Source: Anaerolineae bacterium CG2_30_64_16
Lineage (GTDB): Bacteria > Chloroflexota > Anaerolineae > CG2-30-64-16
Direction of reading: 5' to 3'
DNA: 22,960 nt
NCBI GenBank assembly: GCA_001871755.1
Contig: MNXL01000046.1
Location: forward strand, 1-22,960
Shown: positions 22,605 through 22,960 of the stretch, one piece after another
How positions within the stretch are numbered: position 1 is the stretch's first letter
Layout: each line of letters starts with the position of its first letter
The notes under the pieces: model-generated
The model's database searches: none
The model's input: only the letters and a program-made list of their open reading frames with translations
What the model was told of the DNA's origin: nothing
Translations under genes and position numbers: made by a program

Positions 22605-22686
22605 GCTAAGGACTGAGAATTGAATAACTTGCGCAAGTCCGCCCTTCATTTGCCGGAGCAAGTGAGTAAGTTATTTAGTCCTTAGC
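22605..22686. repeat. 82-bp nested inverted-repeat element
   Basis: Outer arms GCTAAGGACT (22605-22614) and AGTCCTTAGC (22677-22686) are a perfect 10-bp pair; inner arms AATAACTT (22623-22630) and AAGTTATT (22668-22675) a perfect 8-bp pair. A perfect 12-bp palindrome ACTTGCGCAAGT (22627-22638) overlaps the left inner arm. It is AT-richer than its surroundings and has no ORF, consistent with a small MITE or insertion-sequence remnant in the 5' region of the minus-strand operon. Confidence 0.7.
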
Positions 22687-22875
22687 CCTAATGCGGTCTT
22701 TTCACCAGGCATCACCTCCCTCAGACTCCTTCGCGGCCTATCTTCTCGATCTCGCATTCCTCAAGGCGCTGGCAAGATAATCAAGAAGGCGCCGACTGCA
22801 ACTTCCGCGCCTCTTATCATTAGTTAACGACGCGCGCGCAGAAAAGATACGCTGGGTACAATCATTCGTAACTGC

Positions 22876-22905
22876 TCAGCCCAGTGAATCGAATTCACTG
22901 GCTGA
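22876..22905. repeat. Hairpin with 13-bp interrupted stem
   Basis: TCAG-C-CCAGTGAAT (22876-22889) pairs with ATTCACTGG-CTGA (22893-22905), leaving one bulged C and a CGA loop. GGCTGA and its complement recur in the next 50 bases, so a larger structure may be cut by the window edge. It could be a terminator for a gene beyond the window or a dispersed repeat. Confidence 0.65.
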
Positions 22906-22960
22906 ACCTGAGAAGCCGCCGTTCGGCTGAGCTCACGACGAAGCCTCAGCGGCTGACGAC

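Larger units (their letters stand above)
22540..22960. other. Gene-free region upstream of the repeat-protein operon
   Basis: No supported gene in 421 bases. It carries the ribosome-binding site of repeat protein B, a palindromic element (22605-22686), a possible weak minus-strand promoter (TTGCAG and TATCTT about 16 bases apart, near 22777-22804) and a hairpin (22876-22905) followed by GGCTGA/TCAGC-type repeats to the window edge. The promoter call is weak. Confidence 0.5.

Noticed and set aside
22671..22712. 13-codon minus-strand leader ORF after GGGAGG upstream of protein B
   Set aside because: Shine-Dalgarno is only about 2 bases from the ATG and the frame ends inside the palindromic element; no attenuator-type codon run.
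1..22960. tRNA, rRNA, toxin-antitoxin, phage or transposase genes
   Set aside because: None could be recognised; the repeat elements seen carry no transposase.

Overview
The window looks like a piece of a high-GC chromosome from a Chloroflexota bacterium (Caldilineae/Anaerolineae-like). This is inferred from style: the solute-binding lipoprotein has a long Val/Glu/Lys repeat linker after its Cys, one secreted protein ends in a FLPMILK-type tail, and small palindromic repeats fill the intergenic gaps. No rRNA, tRNA or species marker is present, so the assignment is tentative.

About 18.4 kb (117-18474) is one co-oriented plus-strand catabolic block. In order: Zn-dependent MDR dehydrogenase (117-1196); a ribose-type (CUT2) ABC importer of ATPase, two permeases and, after a repeat-rich gap, the binding lipoprotein (1324-6212); an M24 metallo-hydrolase (6300-7487); a 277-bp inverted-repeat element; a cupin and two tandem EamA transporters (7788-10089); a Cys-less CMD-family protein and an iron-type alcohol dehydrogenase (10133-11733); a LarA-type nickel-pincer racemase/epimerase (11848-13131); a split transketolase plus a second Zn dehydrogenase joined by ATGA overlaps (13311-16188); a YbhE/Pgl-type lactonase (16378-17484); and a 3-hydroxyacyl-CoA-dehydrogenase-like oxidoreductase (17521-18474). 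Import, sugar oxidation, lactone opening, C2 epimerisation of a 2-hydroxy acid, C3 oxidation and transketolase cleavage could form a sugar/polyol/sugar-acid pathway. No kinase, aldolase or dehydratase is visible, so substrate and order of steps are inference. The two Zn dehydrogenases near the ends of the block are close paralogues.

From 18674 to 19388 lie a DUF3105 membrane-anchored protein and an overlapping 45-aa membrane ORF. They end at an inverted repeat that also faces the convergent minus-strand unit. That unit (22539 back to 19460) encodes two paralogous exported proteins, each with four copies of an unrecognised repeat (FSTE ... DGDLL ... GLDAV). The last 420 bases have no gene but hold at least two palindromic structures.

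Intergenic DNA is unusually structured. It includes an opposed pair of 50-nt hairpins with shared loop sequence and differing but self-complementary stems (4818-4922), a 14-bp hairpin after the binding-protein gene, a MITE-like element with three exact 20-bp repeats, a 34-bp tandem duplication through the larA-like stop codon, and a REP/BIME-like mosaic before the lactonase. The second EamA gene has a perfect Shine-Dalgarno but no ATG, GTG or TTG in position.
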